Shown here in pieces: positions 12,864 to 26,500 of a DNA stretch of 64,000 nucleotides. The DNA is from Crotophaga sulcirostris. Lineage: Eukaryota; Chordata; Aves; Cuculiformes; Crotophagidae. Numbering within the stretch: the stretch's first letter is position 1; every line of letters starts with the position of its first letter. Location: positions 2,100,533 through 2,164,532 of the forward strand of contig VYZB01000026.1 in assembly GCA_013397455.1 (NCBI GenBank). The letters are read 5' to 3'. The position numbers were made by a program, and so were the translations under genes. The notes beneath the pieces are model-generated. The model ran no database searches. It had not been told where the DNA came from and saw nothing but the letters and a program-made list of their open reading frames with translations.

Positions 12864-15250
12864 GCACTCAGAAACTAAGAAATCTGCTATGATGCAAATC
12901 ACCTATCATCTGTTAGGATGACAGAAGATTCTATCCTGGCTCATGCCATTATTGAACTAATAATGTAAAAATTAAGGGAATTAAACGAAACAGTTCCACT
13001 AAATGCTGGTCATAAAAATGTCTGTTTATAAAAGCAATCGTTATAAATGCAAGACTGCTTAGCAGAGAGCATCATATATGTCCAAGGAAAATCTCTTTTC
13101 TGGATTGAAAAAAAACCTAGCTAAATGGACAGATATGGAAGCCCAGGGAACTCGTTAAATCCGCAGCTGAATAATAGTATTTAGTTTTTGATATGCTAAA
13201 AGAAGTGGCAAACTCCTAGGTAAACTCTTGGAACAGGCATTCTAAAAAATATGGGAAGGGGGGTGTTTAGAGCAGAACTGCTCTAAATCAAGGTTATGAT
13301 CCAAGAACATGAAGTTATTAAAAAATCGGATGTGACTACTCTAAAATCCAAGCAAGAAGTTTGGGTGATAGAAAACCTGACCTGCATTTTAGCATGGCTA
13401 ATAACTTGGTAGTCTTATTACAAGTATCCACAATTTTGTCTGCTGAAGTTGTTTTTTGAAAACCTGTCACAGGTTGAAGCAATGGTCTGTAGACAATTTG
13501 TTTTCAGAAACTACTCTACTTCAGGGGAATTATTAGAACCTTGTAAGTTTTCTGCAGTAAAAGAATGAAAGGAATTGAGATGTAGAAGTGATGAAACAGT
13601 GAGAAATCACAATTCTCTGGCTGAATATTTGGGCAACAACAGGTAGGGAAAAAAAAACGTTTCTAGAATATAGATTTTGGAAAAATCTATACTTTTTTTT
13701 GGAAAAACTATACATCTGCTGAACATTGGTAGAGAGGAAAATAGGAAGGGGAAGAGGATGAAGGCAAAGTTCTAAAGTTCTGCAGGTAATTTGTTTTTCT
13801 GCAAAGCCATATGATTAAATAAGGGACAGCAAAGCCAGAATATCTGTTTGGGAATTACAGTTTTGACTCAAGGGTCTGTGTCAACACTTCTGATCCCACA
13901 TAAAATTGACACAGGATATCCCAACTCATTAAACAAACTCATTTTATTGGTAGGAATGAGGAATTCTACTCCACTTAAGAAAATACCATGAAAACTTCAG
14001 TGATATTTTAGTCCTTGATTCTGTTGAAGAAAAAGGACAGGAGCTCTGCACAGAATTAGATGAAGTAATTTTAAACAATTCTTGATTGTAAAGTAGAAGA
14101 TACTCTGGAGGATGTAGCAGGTTGTCTTGATGTCTCATGCACAAAGTTAAAATTGAACATTGGGAAGTATAAGATGTCAAAGATGTTGGAGAACAACTGT
14201 TTTCAGAGTAGATAACTTAGAGATGAATTTGGGGCTGTACACCTGTCTGATCTGAGGCTTTGTAGTCATACACTGTGGTGAGCTGTTAGCCTGTTACAGA
14301 TCTACAAACATTGACAGGTCTAAAAGGTCTGACTTATCTCATCTCCTGTGTGCGCAGAATTTTATTGCAAGCCCGTTAGACATCAGTGGAATGCCCTTTG
14401 GCTCAACACAGCACAGTTCAGTAAAGACACTATTCACTGCAGAAGTGGAAGGGTTAATCCACATGCCATGTTTCCCCAAGATGTTTATCCTAGAACAGTA
14501 CAAAACTTTTGAAAAAAAAAAGCTGGTGTATTTGTAGATTGGAAGCATGTGGAATTGAAAGCTGGCAACACGAACTAGAATCTGAAAAAGTAAAATTGGG
14601 TTCAGAGTCAGGAGAAAAAGGGAAGACACTTGTGCTAACAAGGAGATTTAAGGCTGCATGGAGCACAACCCTCCATAAGCTTACATTATCAGAAGTTTGC
14701 AGCTTTCCTATTAAAGAAAGTTTGGACTTTTTGAGTCTTGTTTTTTCACTTTTGACAGTTTTGTTGTTATATGTACAATGCTGGGCAGATCACTGTGGGA
14801 ACTGACCTGATGTTATGTAGTATTTTCAGGTCTGAGGTCTGTGATCACTGTTTCTTTTCTGGCCCAGCTACGTTTTAAAACCTTTTAATGTTCGGCAGTT
14901 CAAGTGGTTTTAATTTTGTGGGAAGTCTTGATGCAGGCATATAAATTATTAAGCATAAAATGACTTGGAATATTAAAAGTCTAAATTCCCTTGAGAGGGA
15001 ACGTTGAGCCAGACTGATGAATTCCTAGAGATGATTAACGATTAGAAATTAACTCTTCAGTCATCAGTTGTGTAAGAATAGCCTTGTGAGTGGAGTCTCT
15101 GTGCCAAAACCTTAGAATTTTGCAGGGCAATTTTCTAAATGATTGAAGAAACTGTAATATTGCTTTTCCAGTCAAAAGCAGGTGTAGGCACAAGGGTGGT
15201 AACTCTGACGTCTTATTTATCCATATTTTACAGAGATGCAAGTGGTGCTG
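12864..15250. other. Single-copy A+T-rich sequence
   Basis: No gene or transposable element recognised. Open frames at 14339-14641 (-) and 14509-14805 (+) overlap each other and carry no motif. Confidence 0.55.
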
Positions 15251-15971
15251 GCCTTTTTTTTAGGACACTGATTGCAAGGCTGCCAGAATAGAATGCAGCA
15301 ATAAAAGTTCTGCAGAAATAAAAATACATGCATATCCTAAGTCTGCTATAATATAGATGCTTCTATACTGCTGCTTGTGGAGCTCTAATTTGATAAAAGC
15401 AGCTAATACTGTGAGTTTGGATATTCTCATCTCAGTTTAGGCTTTCTGATGTTAAAATACATGATATTGATTTATATTTTTACATGACTCTACCCTGCTT
15501 CCAACAATTCTTTTTTTATTTGCTCTCTTTTTAAGTTTTTCGTGGTCCTGCCTTATTTCTCTTCCTTCTTTATATTCCACATACATGTTCTGATTTTCCT
15601 GGAATCCTTGGAAAACTGATCAGCATTCACAGTCACCCCTAGACCAGTCTGTTAGAAAGCATGTTGATGAAGAATAGCTGATGAATTCCCAGCACCAGAT
15701 GTTCTGTCCAACTGCTAACACTTAAGTGAGAACCGTGCAAAAGGATATTGCACAGGCATCTTCATGATCTGACAACATCTGGTTCATTTGCAGGTACCTT
15801 CTGCCTTAGTAGAGTTATATTAAATGCCATACACTGTATTGTAAAGGTAACTAATTTATTTTGTACCAGGCTGTGGGGAAAAACAGCTGCTTTTGTCAGT
15901 AAATCAATCTACTACTAGCTGTTGAAAGAAAATGAGCTTGCTGCTGTTTACAGAAATTTCGATTTCACCTA

Positions 15972-16026
15972 AATAAAGTTTTTGTCCTGCACAACTGTTA
16001 AAAAAAAAGAAAAGAAAAGAAAAGAG
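15972..16026 (+). other. Polyadenylation-signal plus A-tract: transcript 3' end or retrocopy end
   Basis: A canonical AATAAA lies at 15972-15977. About 24 bp later an A9 run begins, continuing as AAAAG repeats to 16026. The spacing fits a cleavage and polyadenylation site followed by a poly(A) tail. The 300-700 bp upstream read like a 3' untranslated region (A+T-rich, no open frame). It could be the end of a processed retrocopy, the end of a real non-coding or terminal exon, or chance. No target-site duplication was found by eye and the source transcript was not recognised. Confidence 0.4.
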
Positions 16027-17723
16027 ATGCCTCATTTTGCTTTCATTAATTTTATTATTTCTGGAAATGCAGTCACAAGTTGTTAATCTCTTGATTGTGA
16101 AATTTCATCGTTCAGGAATTTAGAAAGTTATGTTTTTGGAAGATCAGATAGCTAGCAGAATGTCAAGCTGGAACAAAATTTATCTGCAGTGCAGTACTTC
16201 GGTAGGGTGATATGATACTGCCTTGTCCTACAAAATATTATGAAAGGGAAAACGGCATTGTCATTAACTTCATGCTTGACTAGCATATGCAGAAGTGATT
16301 CCCACTGCTGGCAGTTTGAGATACCTTAGATTCCAAACTTTGTAGTGCAGAATGGAGGACGGAGTGGAGATCTTCAGGTCAGTTGTGGTCTCAACATGGT
16401 ATCTTCTCAAACATGGACTTTTTTAACCAGTCCAATTCTGCTTAGCTCCCTAGTTCACCCAGCTGATGTTATCTCTCTTGTATCCTTAAAAATGCTGCCA
16501 CTGGTGTGGCTGATACCTTGGACCTAGGCAGGGAAATGCCTTCTTGGTCCTTCAAATCAGTGGGGAAAGCAGAGGGAGCTGCAGGACTCCAGAGTTGTAG
16601 CTGGGAAGCTCTCTGGCTCTAATAGGATATGCATTCCTACAGGTGCTTTAAAATATCTGCTGTGAGGTCTGATAGAAGACATTATAGCCTCAACAATAAG
16701 CTTTTTCTGCTGAAAATGATCACAACTAAAACATACCTATTGCAGGCAATCTAAAAATAAATTATGATCTGATGTTGTCCTTTCCTTGAGGACAGCTGAA
16801 AAAAAATCTAAAATTAATTCTACTTCTGCATACAAGAGGGCAGATTAAATTTTTCATCAAAGACATGTGATTCATCCTAAGCCAAATTTTTCTCTTTCGT
16901 ACCTCTACTCGTGTTTATCATGATGTAAATTTTTTCCCCAGAGATCTAGATCCATATCCAGAGATTTTATGGAAACACAGTGAAAATAGGTTCTTACTTG
17001 TTCATCTGAGGACTCACTCTGCCTTAATTTGATCTGCCCATTAATCTTCTAGTAGAACACAAGGAACCTGTATGAAGGGTCACACTGCTTCTTGCTGCTG
17101 AAACAGAATTTTAGTAGTCTCTTTATTATGGGATTTACTGTGATACCTTTTCTACTTCTTTTAGTAGGTCTGTTCAAACACACAGAATAGCCAGAAGTAC
17201 CACAGTCTGTCAACTAAGCACTGCCAAAATAATCCAATGGAATCTTGGATTGGAGGCCTAATTTTATAATTGGTTACATTGGTATAATTACACAGATAAA
17301 GTTTCCATCAACTGCAGTGGGAGTTGCATCTATGAAAATGGACCTGAACCAGTTCCAACTTGGGGGCTGTGAATATTGCTTGGAAATATGAGCCATATTA
17401 TCCTCTTTGGTTGGCATAAATCTGGTATAAAAATGAGCTGCACTTGGCCAGCAAACTGATCACTGTTGACGCAGAAATTGCCTTTTTGGTCGCCTGGGGT
17501 AACAGCAGAAGAAGTGCTCTGCCTAGTCCTGTCCCTCTCTGTGTGTCTTTTTAAGTATTTTTTGTTGATTCTGTCTTTCTGTCAGCCTAGTGTGTAATGG
17601 TGTGATTAGAACAACTCTGGTTGATGTCTTTTCAGTTCAAATACCAAATACTACAAGTTTCTACGTAATTAAGCCTTTCAGCTCTGCAGTGAATATTAAG
17701 TCTGTAGAACAGTACTTGACATT
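16027..17723. other. Single-copy A+T-rich sequence
   Basis: No gene, transposon or RNA recognised. Confidence 0.55.
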
Positions 17724-18055
17724 AGAATCATAGAATCATAGAATAGTTTGGGTTGGAAGGGACCTTAAAGATCACCCAGTTCCAACCTCCCTGCCATGGG
17801 CAGAGACATGTTCCACTAGATCAGGTTGCACATGGCCTCATCCAACCTTGTCTTGAACACCTCCAGGGACAGAGCATACACAGCTTCTCTAGACAACCTA
17901 TGCCAGTGCCTCATCATCCTCACAGTAAAAAATTTCTTCCTAATATCTAATCTAATCTTCTTAATATCTCATCCATATCTACCCTCTTTCATCTTAAAAC
18001 TGTCACCCCTCATCCTATTACTGCACTCCCTGATAAAGAGCCCCTCCTCAGCATT
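17724..18055 (-). mobile_element. CR1 LINE fragment 5, 3' end only
   Basis: The left boundary is the inverted CR1 tail (AGAATCATAGAATCATAGAA at 17724-17743). It is followed by the reverse complement of the CR1 3' untranslated region: TTGGGTTGGAAGGGACC, then the 'lost ... caccctcat' segment and GCACTCCCTGATAAAGAG at about 18026-18043. Similarity stops near 18055, so the copy is 5'-truncated. The open frames on the + strand here are antisense artefacts. The tail type is close to fragment 3. Confidence 0.92.
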
Positions 18056-21000
18056 GATGGTTCAAATACTGCACTGTATGTGAGATCCAGTTCTGCCTCA
18101 TTTAAGGCATTCTCAGGGCACGGTTAAAGATATTCCTCTCAAACAACCAATTTAGAGTGCACTGCACTGTCTGACTCTTAAAGCCCTTACAGACATCTTC
18201 ATGGTAGCATGAGACACTTCCTGCAAATAAATGCACAAACACCACTATGGAAACATAAGGTTTTCTTCTCTGCCTCCTAGAATTGGTACCAATTAGATCA
18301 CAAGCTCTTTTTACAAGGTTAGAGAGAGAGAGAGGAATTTGGATGTCTGCAGTGTTGAATTCCTGATGTTAATAGCTTTAGAAAGAGCTGAGGCATCTAT
18401 ATACATATCTTATTTGCCAATATTGAAAAAGAGGAAAGAGCAGGCTTTAATTCTTAGAAATAATGGACAAAGGGCACACTGAAACAATGTGATAGGAAAA
18501 TCCCTGAGCTGTTGCTTCGTGTTTTTCATATAAAGGACTTGGTTGAAGTCGACAACTATTTCTGTAGCATTTTTCTCCATTGGATATGATATGTGTCCCC
18601 ATTTAGTCACTTTTTTCTATCAGACCAAATTGTCTTGATGTGGTTAGGGTCATAGATGGGATTTTCTTTGTTAATAACAGTATGACTGACTCCTGTGTTC
18701 TGTTTCCAGCCTGAGTTTCATATTCTTTGAGGAAGCAGGCTGTCAATCAGAATGTCCCTCAACCAGGACCAGGACTGTCACTCAATCCAGACCAGCCACC
18801 AAGCTCTTAAACAGGGATGTAGTGTGGATCATCTCTGCTGTATGCTGTTCTCCCCAGAAGGTAGCTTCACAGAAGCAAAGAGATGTGCTAGTGTTGAACA
18901 CTGAAATCTTCATCTGGAGATATAGCTTTGGTGATGTTGGGCAGTGTTTCAGTTTTTGCTCCATTCCACCCCACGTACCTCACGGTGTAGCAGAGAAGGA
19001 ATGAGTATCTTAAACACAGGAAGATGAATATGAGTGCTATTGATGTTTTGGAGTAGGTGAATTGCATTTTTGAGAATATTTTACTAATAGCGGTAGTGCT
19101 TTTTCTGTCTCAGATATCGGCTGTGGATAAGCATTCCTTTGTTTTGCAGCTGGTTTTAGAACTTGTTCCTGTGTACTTCAATTGCTTTGAAGAAATTTGC
19201 TCTACTGAGTTATATATCTAAATCAGGATAGGTGACTGAATATTTTATTTTTCCCAGCATAATGGAATATTAAGAGGAGAGTTGTCCTGTGAATTTTGCT
19301 AAGAGCAATGCATGTTTGTGTGTAAAAGCATCCTTTGTGGAGCTGTTCTGTTCTGTTTACTCTGGGTTCACTTTCCTGTTTTTAGTTCCTACTCAAGAAT
19401 GTATTTGTTCAGTTTGTGCTGTATTTCTCTGTTATTTTTAGGTTTTTATATGATCAGGTTCTTTGCTAAGGGTAGGCCACTCATCTGTGATTTGTATGAT
19501 AGCATTCTACTATTTGGTTTTATTTGAACAGGATAATTTTCATCCCATATAAACTGCTCGTGACTGTAGCTAGATGTCTTTTAGATATACATTTCCTGAT
19601 TTTTTTTTAAGTTTCCTTTTGTCACTGCTCTGCTTTTTTCTAATATTAGATTTCATGGTTCATTGGATTATTTTATTATTGATTTATCTTCTTTGCTTTC
19701 CAGAAGTCTTCATGACTTTAGGAACTCATGCTTATTCAGTAGCTCTTCTTACAAAGTGCTATGTGCTTTTCTCTTTAAAGACTCAGTACTTTTGTGCTCT
19801 TCCTTTAATTTCTTTATTAGCTCATCAGTCAAGAGTATTCTAGACATATTTCCTCATCAATGGGCTATCTGCTTTGTAAAGAAATAGCATTTATTTTAAT
19901 TACTCTAAATTCCTAGGTAAGTACTCCTCATTTCTTTGTATTTCTTTAGAGCAACCCAATCACCATCTCCTGTGCTGTCCTGAAACACTTTCTTCCTATG
20001 TAGGTTTGTTATTTCAGTGACAAAGAAGGTTGCAGAACAGAAGAAAATACTTTAGAATTCTCTGATGCTCTGCTGAGATTTGGGTTTCTTGTACATAAAA
20101 TACTGCTGCAGTCATTAATTAATTTTTAATTTGTTAATTTTCTTTTCTCCTTCATTTGATGGTGTGTTTGGTGATTTAGAGTGAGGATGGATATTCAAGT
20201 TTGAATTAAGCATCACACAAACCTAAAAATAATCATGCAAGTATATTATTTCTTCAACCTTAACTCTCTTCTTCAAGGAGCAACGCTAACAGTTAATTTG
20301 CTGAAGAAAACATACATTAATAGTGCAGGCATGCACCAGATTGTGTGTCAGCAGGGGCTAATGTAAATCAATATTTCCCTACCTTTCTGCATAGCATAGC
20401 TGTTTCTGAGGTAAGATCATGGGCAGATGCATGGGCTACTGTGGTTCAGCAGAAACTGAGGACACATTTCCTGCACATCTCTTCTGAAGAGGTGCCTGCT
20501 TCAAAATCTGGGCAGCAGTTTCAGGCCATCTCTACTTTTAACCCTCTGTGTGTTTGAGTTACTGAAGTGGATGTGAAAGGCTTTCAGAGTCTATAGGTGT
20601 GATTTGGCAGTTCCCTTACTCATAAATTTGGTAGCTTGACTTTGAAAAGTAACCATCTAAATGTAACTTAATTTTGTGGCTTTTGCTTTTGAAGCATTGC
20701 TTTAAAGTTTCATCCTTAAGTATTCTCAGAAAAACAGTTAAACGAAAAAAATTGTGAAGATGGAATCAAACCCTTCCAGGTGTCTGTGACTGATGTCATT
20801 GTTGTTGTTAGTACTGTTTAACTTAAACTTTGATATCTGCCCGAGTGGCATTCTCAGAGTAGCCATTTCCCCTTGTCTTCATTAGAAATTAGTCTCTTTC
20901 TATTGCTAAAGAATGGGGTAAGGTCTGTTGAGATATTTTTTTCTCACTTTTTGAAAGGAAAGGTAATGAAAGAGTAAGAAGGGAAGGAGTCAGAAATATT

Positions 21001-23195
21001 TACTGACTGGAACAAGGATCTTTCCTGAAACAATAGTTTCAATACAGCTGTCTTTTCTCATTTCCAGAATTCAATTGAAATAATAATACTATGGATAAAG
21101 CTGTTAATCTGGAGATCAGAACAGTTGTCTGAGATGTGGGGAAATCCAAGTCCATACAAAGGTACTGACTGACTTAGGGTATATATTTCCCATCTCCCAG
21201 GTAAATACATTCATTTCATGGAAATATTTTGTAACAAAACATAGGTCTTCCTTGTATGGCATTTTTTAAACACAGCTTTCAAAGACCTTGTCAATGCCAG
21301 ACAAGTTTCACAGTTCCTGTTGTTTGGAGAGAGATATTTGAAGTACCTTTCTAGACTGGAACAGGATGTAGGACTAGAGCCAATGTCTCTTAGATATCCA
21401 CTTGTCTCCCTAAACACCCTCAAATTTCTCACAGTTATTTCTATACACAGTAATAGTAACGGTCTCTCCAGTTGGAAATAACCTCATTTATTAAGTGATA
21501 TTATCTATGCACAAGCATGTTATGTTAGTAGGGCATATCTTGCTTTGGATTATTTCTATTGCCTCTCATGGCAAGAAGGAGGACTGATTTGAAGATAAAA
21601 TGTATGTACGGAAGGCAATGTCCCTGGGATCTAGTTCTAAATAATGTATTTCTAGTTCTGACTAATGTATTTTCTTCAGTTTTGTCTGAGCAGTTATTCC
21701 TATGCCTTGGTTTCAGCAGTTCTGATGAATAAACTGTAAACAAGGTCTGACTCAGTCAGTGCTGTGGGACTGAAAACAAAATAACTGTGTAATGTGAAAA
21801 AGTGTTCTGCTGAAGAAATTACTACCATGGAGCAAACAAAGCCAGAGTTCTGTTCCTAGACTTGTTGTGAGACATTGAGAAACTCAGATGTAATTACTAC
21901 CCTGCCTCAAAGGGACAAGTATGTGAGGCTAACTATATTAAGACTTAAAGGATCTGTAATGGCAGAAATGGTTGGGCATGGAAAGTCTACATGGAATTTG
22001 TTATTAACCTTTTGTAAGCTCTTGAATTTGATTAAACACATATCTTTTTACCTAGCATGAAAGTCCCAGTTCTCGTGTATTTTTCCCTCAAAAAGAAGAT
22101 ACTGTACCTCATTTTATAGATTAACTCTCAAAAACCTGCTCAAAGTAGTTTAGACAATTAAATGTGAAAAATCTACCTTTTAAATTACTTTTTTCCAATT
22201 GCATTTTTTGGAGCTGACTCATATATGTATTTTTAATGCTTGGATTTGGCAATCTTCTACTAGCTGAATTGTCATCCAAAGGTAAAATCAAAATAATATA
22301 ATTTTTAAACCAGGAAAAGAACTTTATATGCAACAAAGCATAGTTAAAACTGATCTCTTGCTAAATCTGATAGAAAGAGAGTTGGATATCACTAATTTTT
22401 CAAATGTTTTGGCAGAGTTTAAAACTCCTTTTTGACATGGTCATAAGTTAACTACTGTGGAAGTAGTCCCTGGTGCAAAGTTAGGCTATTTCAATTTGTG
22501 GTAAAAAGAGAGAGAATTAGTTTTCTTAACCTCATTTATCTCAGCATTTCCCCAATCTGAAATGCATCCTGAGGATGGCTTTTTGATTTAAATAATTGCT
22601 TATTAATATGTTTAAATTAAGAAGAAAAAAAATAGCAGCTACTGAGCTTCTGCATTGAGTAGACTGAATGCTAGTTTTAGTTCTGAAGTTCAGGTTAGCA
22701 CATGCTCTCCTGAAAGTCAGGGTTCCTCTTCTGGGGGCTGATTTTACCATCTGGGAAATGTAGACTCCTCTCTGTGGGTGGGGGGATGTTGTTCTTAGAG
22801 AAACGATCCAAGAATCTACCTGGGTGTGACAAAGGACAGACGTGGCAGTTTCCAGTTTCCTCCTCTAGTAGCCACAGTTCCAGTTACTAGTTGTGTTTCT
22901 GTTGTTGGGGTTTTGCGTGAAGCATCTAATCCTGTCTGGGCTGTCACCTTTCTGCAGAGGACTAACAGACCCCAGGGGTGACTGCACAGAGCCTAAATGG
23001 AAACAAGGCAAGGTCAAAGGGGAACTAATGGGGAGGAATTTTATTTTCCCTCCAAGATAGATAAACTATAGTCTCTGAGGGATTACTGGCTTGCAGAATG
23101 ATGATTAAAAGAAATGGAGTTTATAGCTTTCTTCTAACTGTCAGGTTTGTAAATAAACCTATGGATGCAAGACATTTCACACAGCATTCTCCTAG
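18056..23195. other. 5.1 kb single-copy A+T-rich intergenic sequence
   Basis: No coding exon was recognised. A (GA)7 run lies at 18321-18334. The block 19310-19880 is T-rich on the + strand, which gives two overlapping hydrophobic open frames. These look compositional and not genic. Confidence 0.55.
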
Positions 23196-23527
23196 AGCTG
23201 TGGTGAACAGAGTTAAATCCAGTTGGTGGCTGATCATAGGTGGTGTTGGGACCCTCCTTGTTTAATATCTTTATCAGTGATCTGGATGAGGGGATTGAGT
23301 GCTTCCTCAGTAAGTTTGCAGCTGACACCAAATTAGGCAGGAATGTCAATCTGCTGGGGGCAGGAAAGCTCTGCAGAGAGACCTGGATGCACTGAATTGA
23401 TGGGCCAAGGCCAATTTTATGAGATTTATCAAGGTCAAGTGCCACGTCCTGCACTTTGGTCTCAGCAACCTCATGCAACACTACAGACTTAGGGAAGTGT
23501 GGCTGGAAAGCTGCCCAGCGGAAAATG
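23196..23527 (+). mobile_element. CR1 LINE fragment 6, internal piece lacking its 3' end
   Basis: The fragment starts at the CR1 segment GCTGTGGTGAACAGAGTTAA and passes the reverse transcriptase box, where the frame reads [10 protein letters not shown] (23315-23326), so FADD has become FAAD. It stops abruptly at GCTGCCCAGCGGAAAA (about 23527), inside ORF2. About 20 bp typical of fragment 1 (the CCCCAGGGCTC region) are missing near 23245. CR1 copies normally keep their 3' end, so the missing 3' half implies a later deletion or rearrangement. It is closest to fragment 1. Confidence 0.9.
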
Positions 23528-26500
23528 AACAACATAAACGTCCTTCCTACATTGTGTTTTTTTGTTTAGAATAATTAAATGAAAGTACATGTCTGAATCA
23601 TAGTTCCTACTGATATGTTTGGACTTTTTTTTTTTCAGCTGAAAGCAATAATGAAGTCTATGCACTACAGAATCCTAATTAAACCCAGTGGCACCAGACA
23701 GAAACAGCACTCTTCATTTAGGCTTCATCAGTTTTCAGGAACTTGTCTGATTTATGCTCTGCTAACAAAGGACAGAGTTTGGCCTTTTACCTAAGAAAAA
23801 AAGAACTTCTCTTTAGAGCGTATCTATAGTCATATTTTAGGGCAATGGGCTAGAAGAAGAACAAACTAACAACTGTGTACTGAAAGTAGTCAGGATTGTG
23901 GAACCTGAGCACCTGGAAAGTATTCACTGAATTTCCTTCCCCTGCAACCAAGGAGTCCAGCAACAAGACTAAAAATACAGAACGGTGTCTTTTGGTATTT
24001 TCCTTCATTGTTATTATTTCAGCCCAATGTTAGGGACACACAAATAGTTCCATATTATTGTTATAATTAATTTTATTTACCAAGTTATAATTTTTTAGAA
24101 AGCTAAGCATTATATGGATAACTGGATGACTGCTCAATTTAAGATTATATGTGAAACTATTTAAACCTGTCAATGCTGAATGTAGGTGATGTCCCCTGAT
24201 CTTCCAGCTGGATCTTGTAATACATCTACTTCATATAACATTTGTTTTCTATTATACTGCATGTATTTCAGCTACCTAACTCTTTCTACTGTTTCCAGTT
24301 GAGAAGTCTTACTTTTACAAATAAAACCTTTTCAATAGGCACATCTCTACTGAGCAATGACTCTTAATCTCTAGGGAACTGGAAATGAGCTTTACCAACA
24401 CCGAAAAATCTGCACGAATAACAGTGCTTTGCCTGTCTGCAAAGTGCTGAAGATAATTGCTTCCTTTCTCCAGACAAGGACAGCTTTCTTTAGTCTTAGA
24501 CCTCTTGCTCTGGTCTCTTCTGCACCTGCTGTGTTTTCCCCCCACTTACCACTTCAACAGTGCTTTTGATTTATAGCAGTGTAACCCAGTGAACCTTCTG
24601 TGAAGGACAGGGAGGTATATAATATTCCAGTCATTATTATATATCATAAATAGTGAATTTTGTAAGGAAGGGAAACATTGTGTTAATGAATAAATAAATA
24701 GGGTTTTACACATTTAGTCCAAGTATTACGCACTGATGGCATCTTTTCAGGACACCTTGTCTAACATCACCAGGTGAGTTCTTCATCCATGCAGGCAGTG
24801 AGAGTTTTGTTGGTTTTATCAGTTTTAGACAGAATTTTAATGGTTCTATGAAGAAAGCTTATGGAGTCCTCTGCAAATGCCTGACACATCCCATGTGGTT
24901 TATCATTTTTGTACCATGTGTATAGAGCAAGCAAGCAAGTCTTGTAGTAGTAGTTCTAGTGATTTCTAACCTACCTGCCTGTGGATGGATGAACACTGTA
25001 GAAAGTATCTGTCTCTATAAATTTATTTGTACATAGGGAGAGCAGAATAACACTCTCAAGAAAACTTGGGTAATATGACAAAAATCCATTTAAATTGGAA
25101 TGTACCCTCTATTGCTCTGTGTGCTGAATAGTCAGGTATCTTTCCTCAGTCATTAAGTCATCTCTTAGAAGATGATGAAGCACTTTCGTGTTATTGCCTT
25201 TTCTTGGCACCTTAACTAACCAAGAAAACTGAATAAAGTTAATTGCAAGCTCATCCACAGAGGCAACAGAAGTAAAAGCCTATTCATGTATTTTATAACT
25301 TTGAATATTCTCAGTATTACTTGTGAAATTAGTAATTTCTGCTGGAATTGTTGGGCTAAGACTCTGTGTCCCATGCTAGGAAGAGAACTGTATGAGATCA
25401 GTTCAATGCATTTCTACTGACTTTTAAAATGTATAATAATAATAAAGTATCGCTGGAATCTGCATTTGTACACTATGAAAAGGGATGTACTCTGCACATC
25501 CTATGTGGGAGCTAATTTAAACTCTATCAATTTAAAACAAATAATAAAGGGAAAATATTTACGGCTGTTGACCAAAACACTTAGTCTGTCTTGGAAATTC
25601 CTGATTTTTCCTCATTTTACCCTGCTGGAGTTACAAAGGAAGGGAAGCAGACGTGGGCAGTATGTCTGCCACAGGTTGCTTTTACACTGCAGATTGTTTC
25701 AAGAAGAGATGGATGCTTGCTGTGCAAATAGCACCTACCACAATGGGAAGCCTGCTCTGTTTGAGGTCTCTCAGCACCTCCACAACACATTTAAATTCTC
25801 AAGTCCACTCCAGGTCTTTCTTGACTGAGGGACTGGCCTCTTCTATTTGATGCAAGCTGGGCATCACCTTTTTTTCATGGTATGGCAAGCTAGTTTCTCA
25901 TTTGCAAGTGTGCCATGAGTTATATTTCAAGGAAAAGGCATCAAGGCTGAAAGAAATGCCATTTATGCTGGGATCAATCCTTGTCTACTCTGGATGCTGA
26001 GCATCTTCCACATTTTAAGGTAGTAAAAGGAGTGTCAGAATAGAAATAAGTAGCAGGCTGAAAGGTGGTGAGGTAGCTAAGTAGGTATGTCATATATGCA
26101 TCTTATCTTGCTATAGAAGTTGCATCTGTGGTGTAACACAGTGGAATACAACTCATAGACAGCCTTGTTTTATTTAAGTCTCGTAACATATGGCCGAGGG
26201 CAGTACTGCTGTTACTTTGGTATGCAAAAATCACAGCCATAAATCAACATCAAAACAAAAATGGGTAAGCAGACGTGCTTGGAGAGGTAAGCTGTTTAAC
26301 ACTGGGGGCCTTTGTAGACTTGTCTTCTCTGAGTTAATTAAAACAGCTACTATAGGGCTATCCTATTTATCCTAAACTTCATTTTCCATGACACTGAATG
26401 CATGACTACCATGATATGAACTGACATCCCAGAGACCAAACCAAGAATATCCTATGCAAAAAAACCCATTGGATAATTACAGCTGGAATTAAGGAATCAA

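Noticed and set aside
19310..19890. Hydrophobic open frames suggesting membrane protein
   Set aside because: They overlap in several frames and follow from T-rich composition.
25466..25828. 120-codon open frame on the + strand
   Set aside because: No family motif, no splice context and a second overlapping frame; probably chance.
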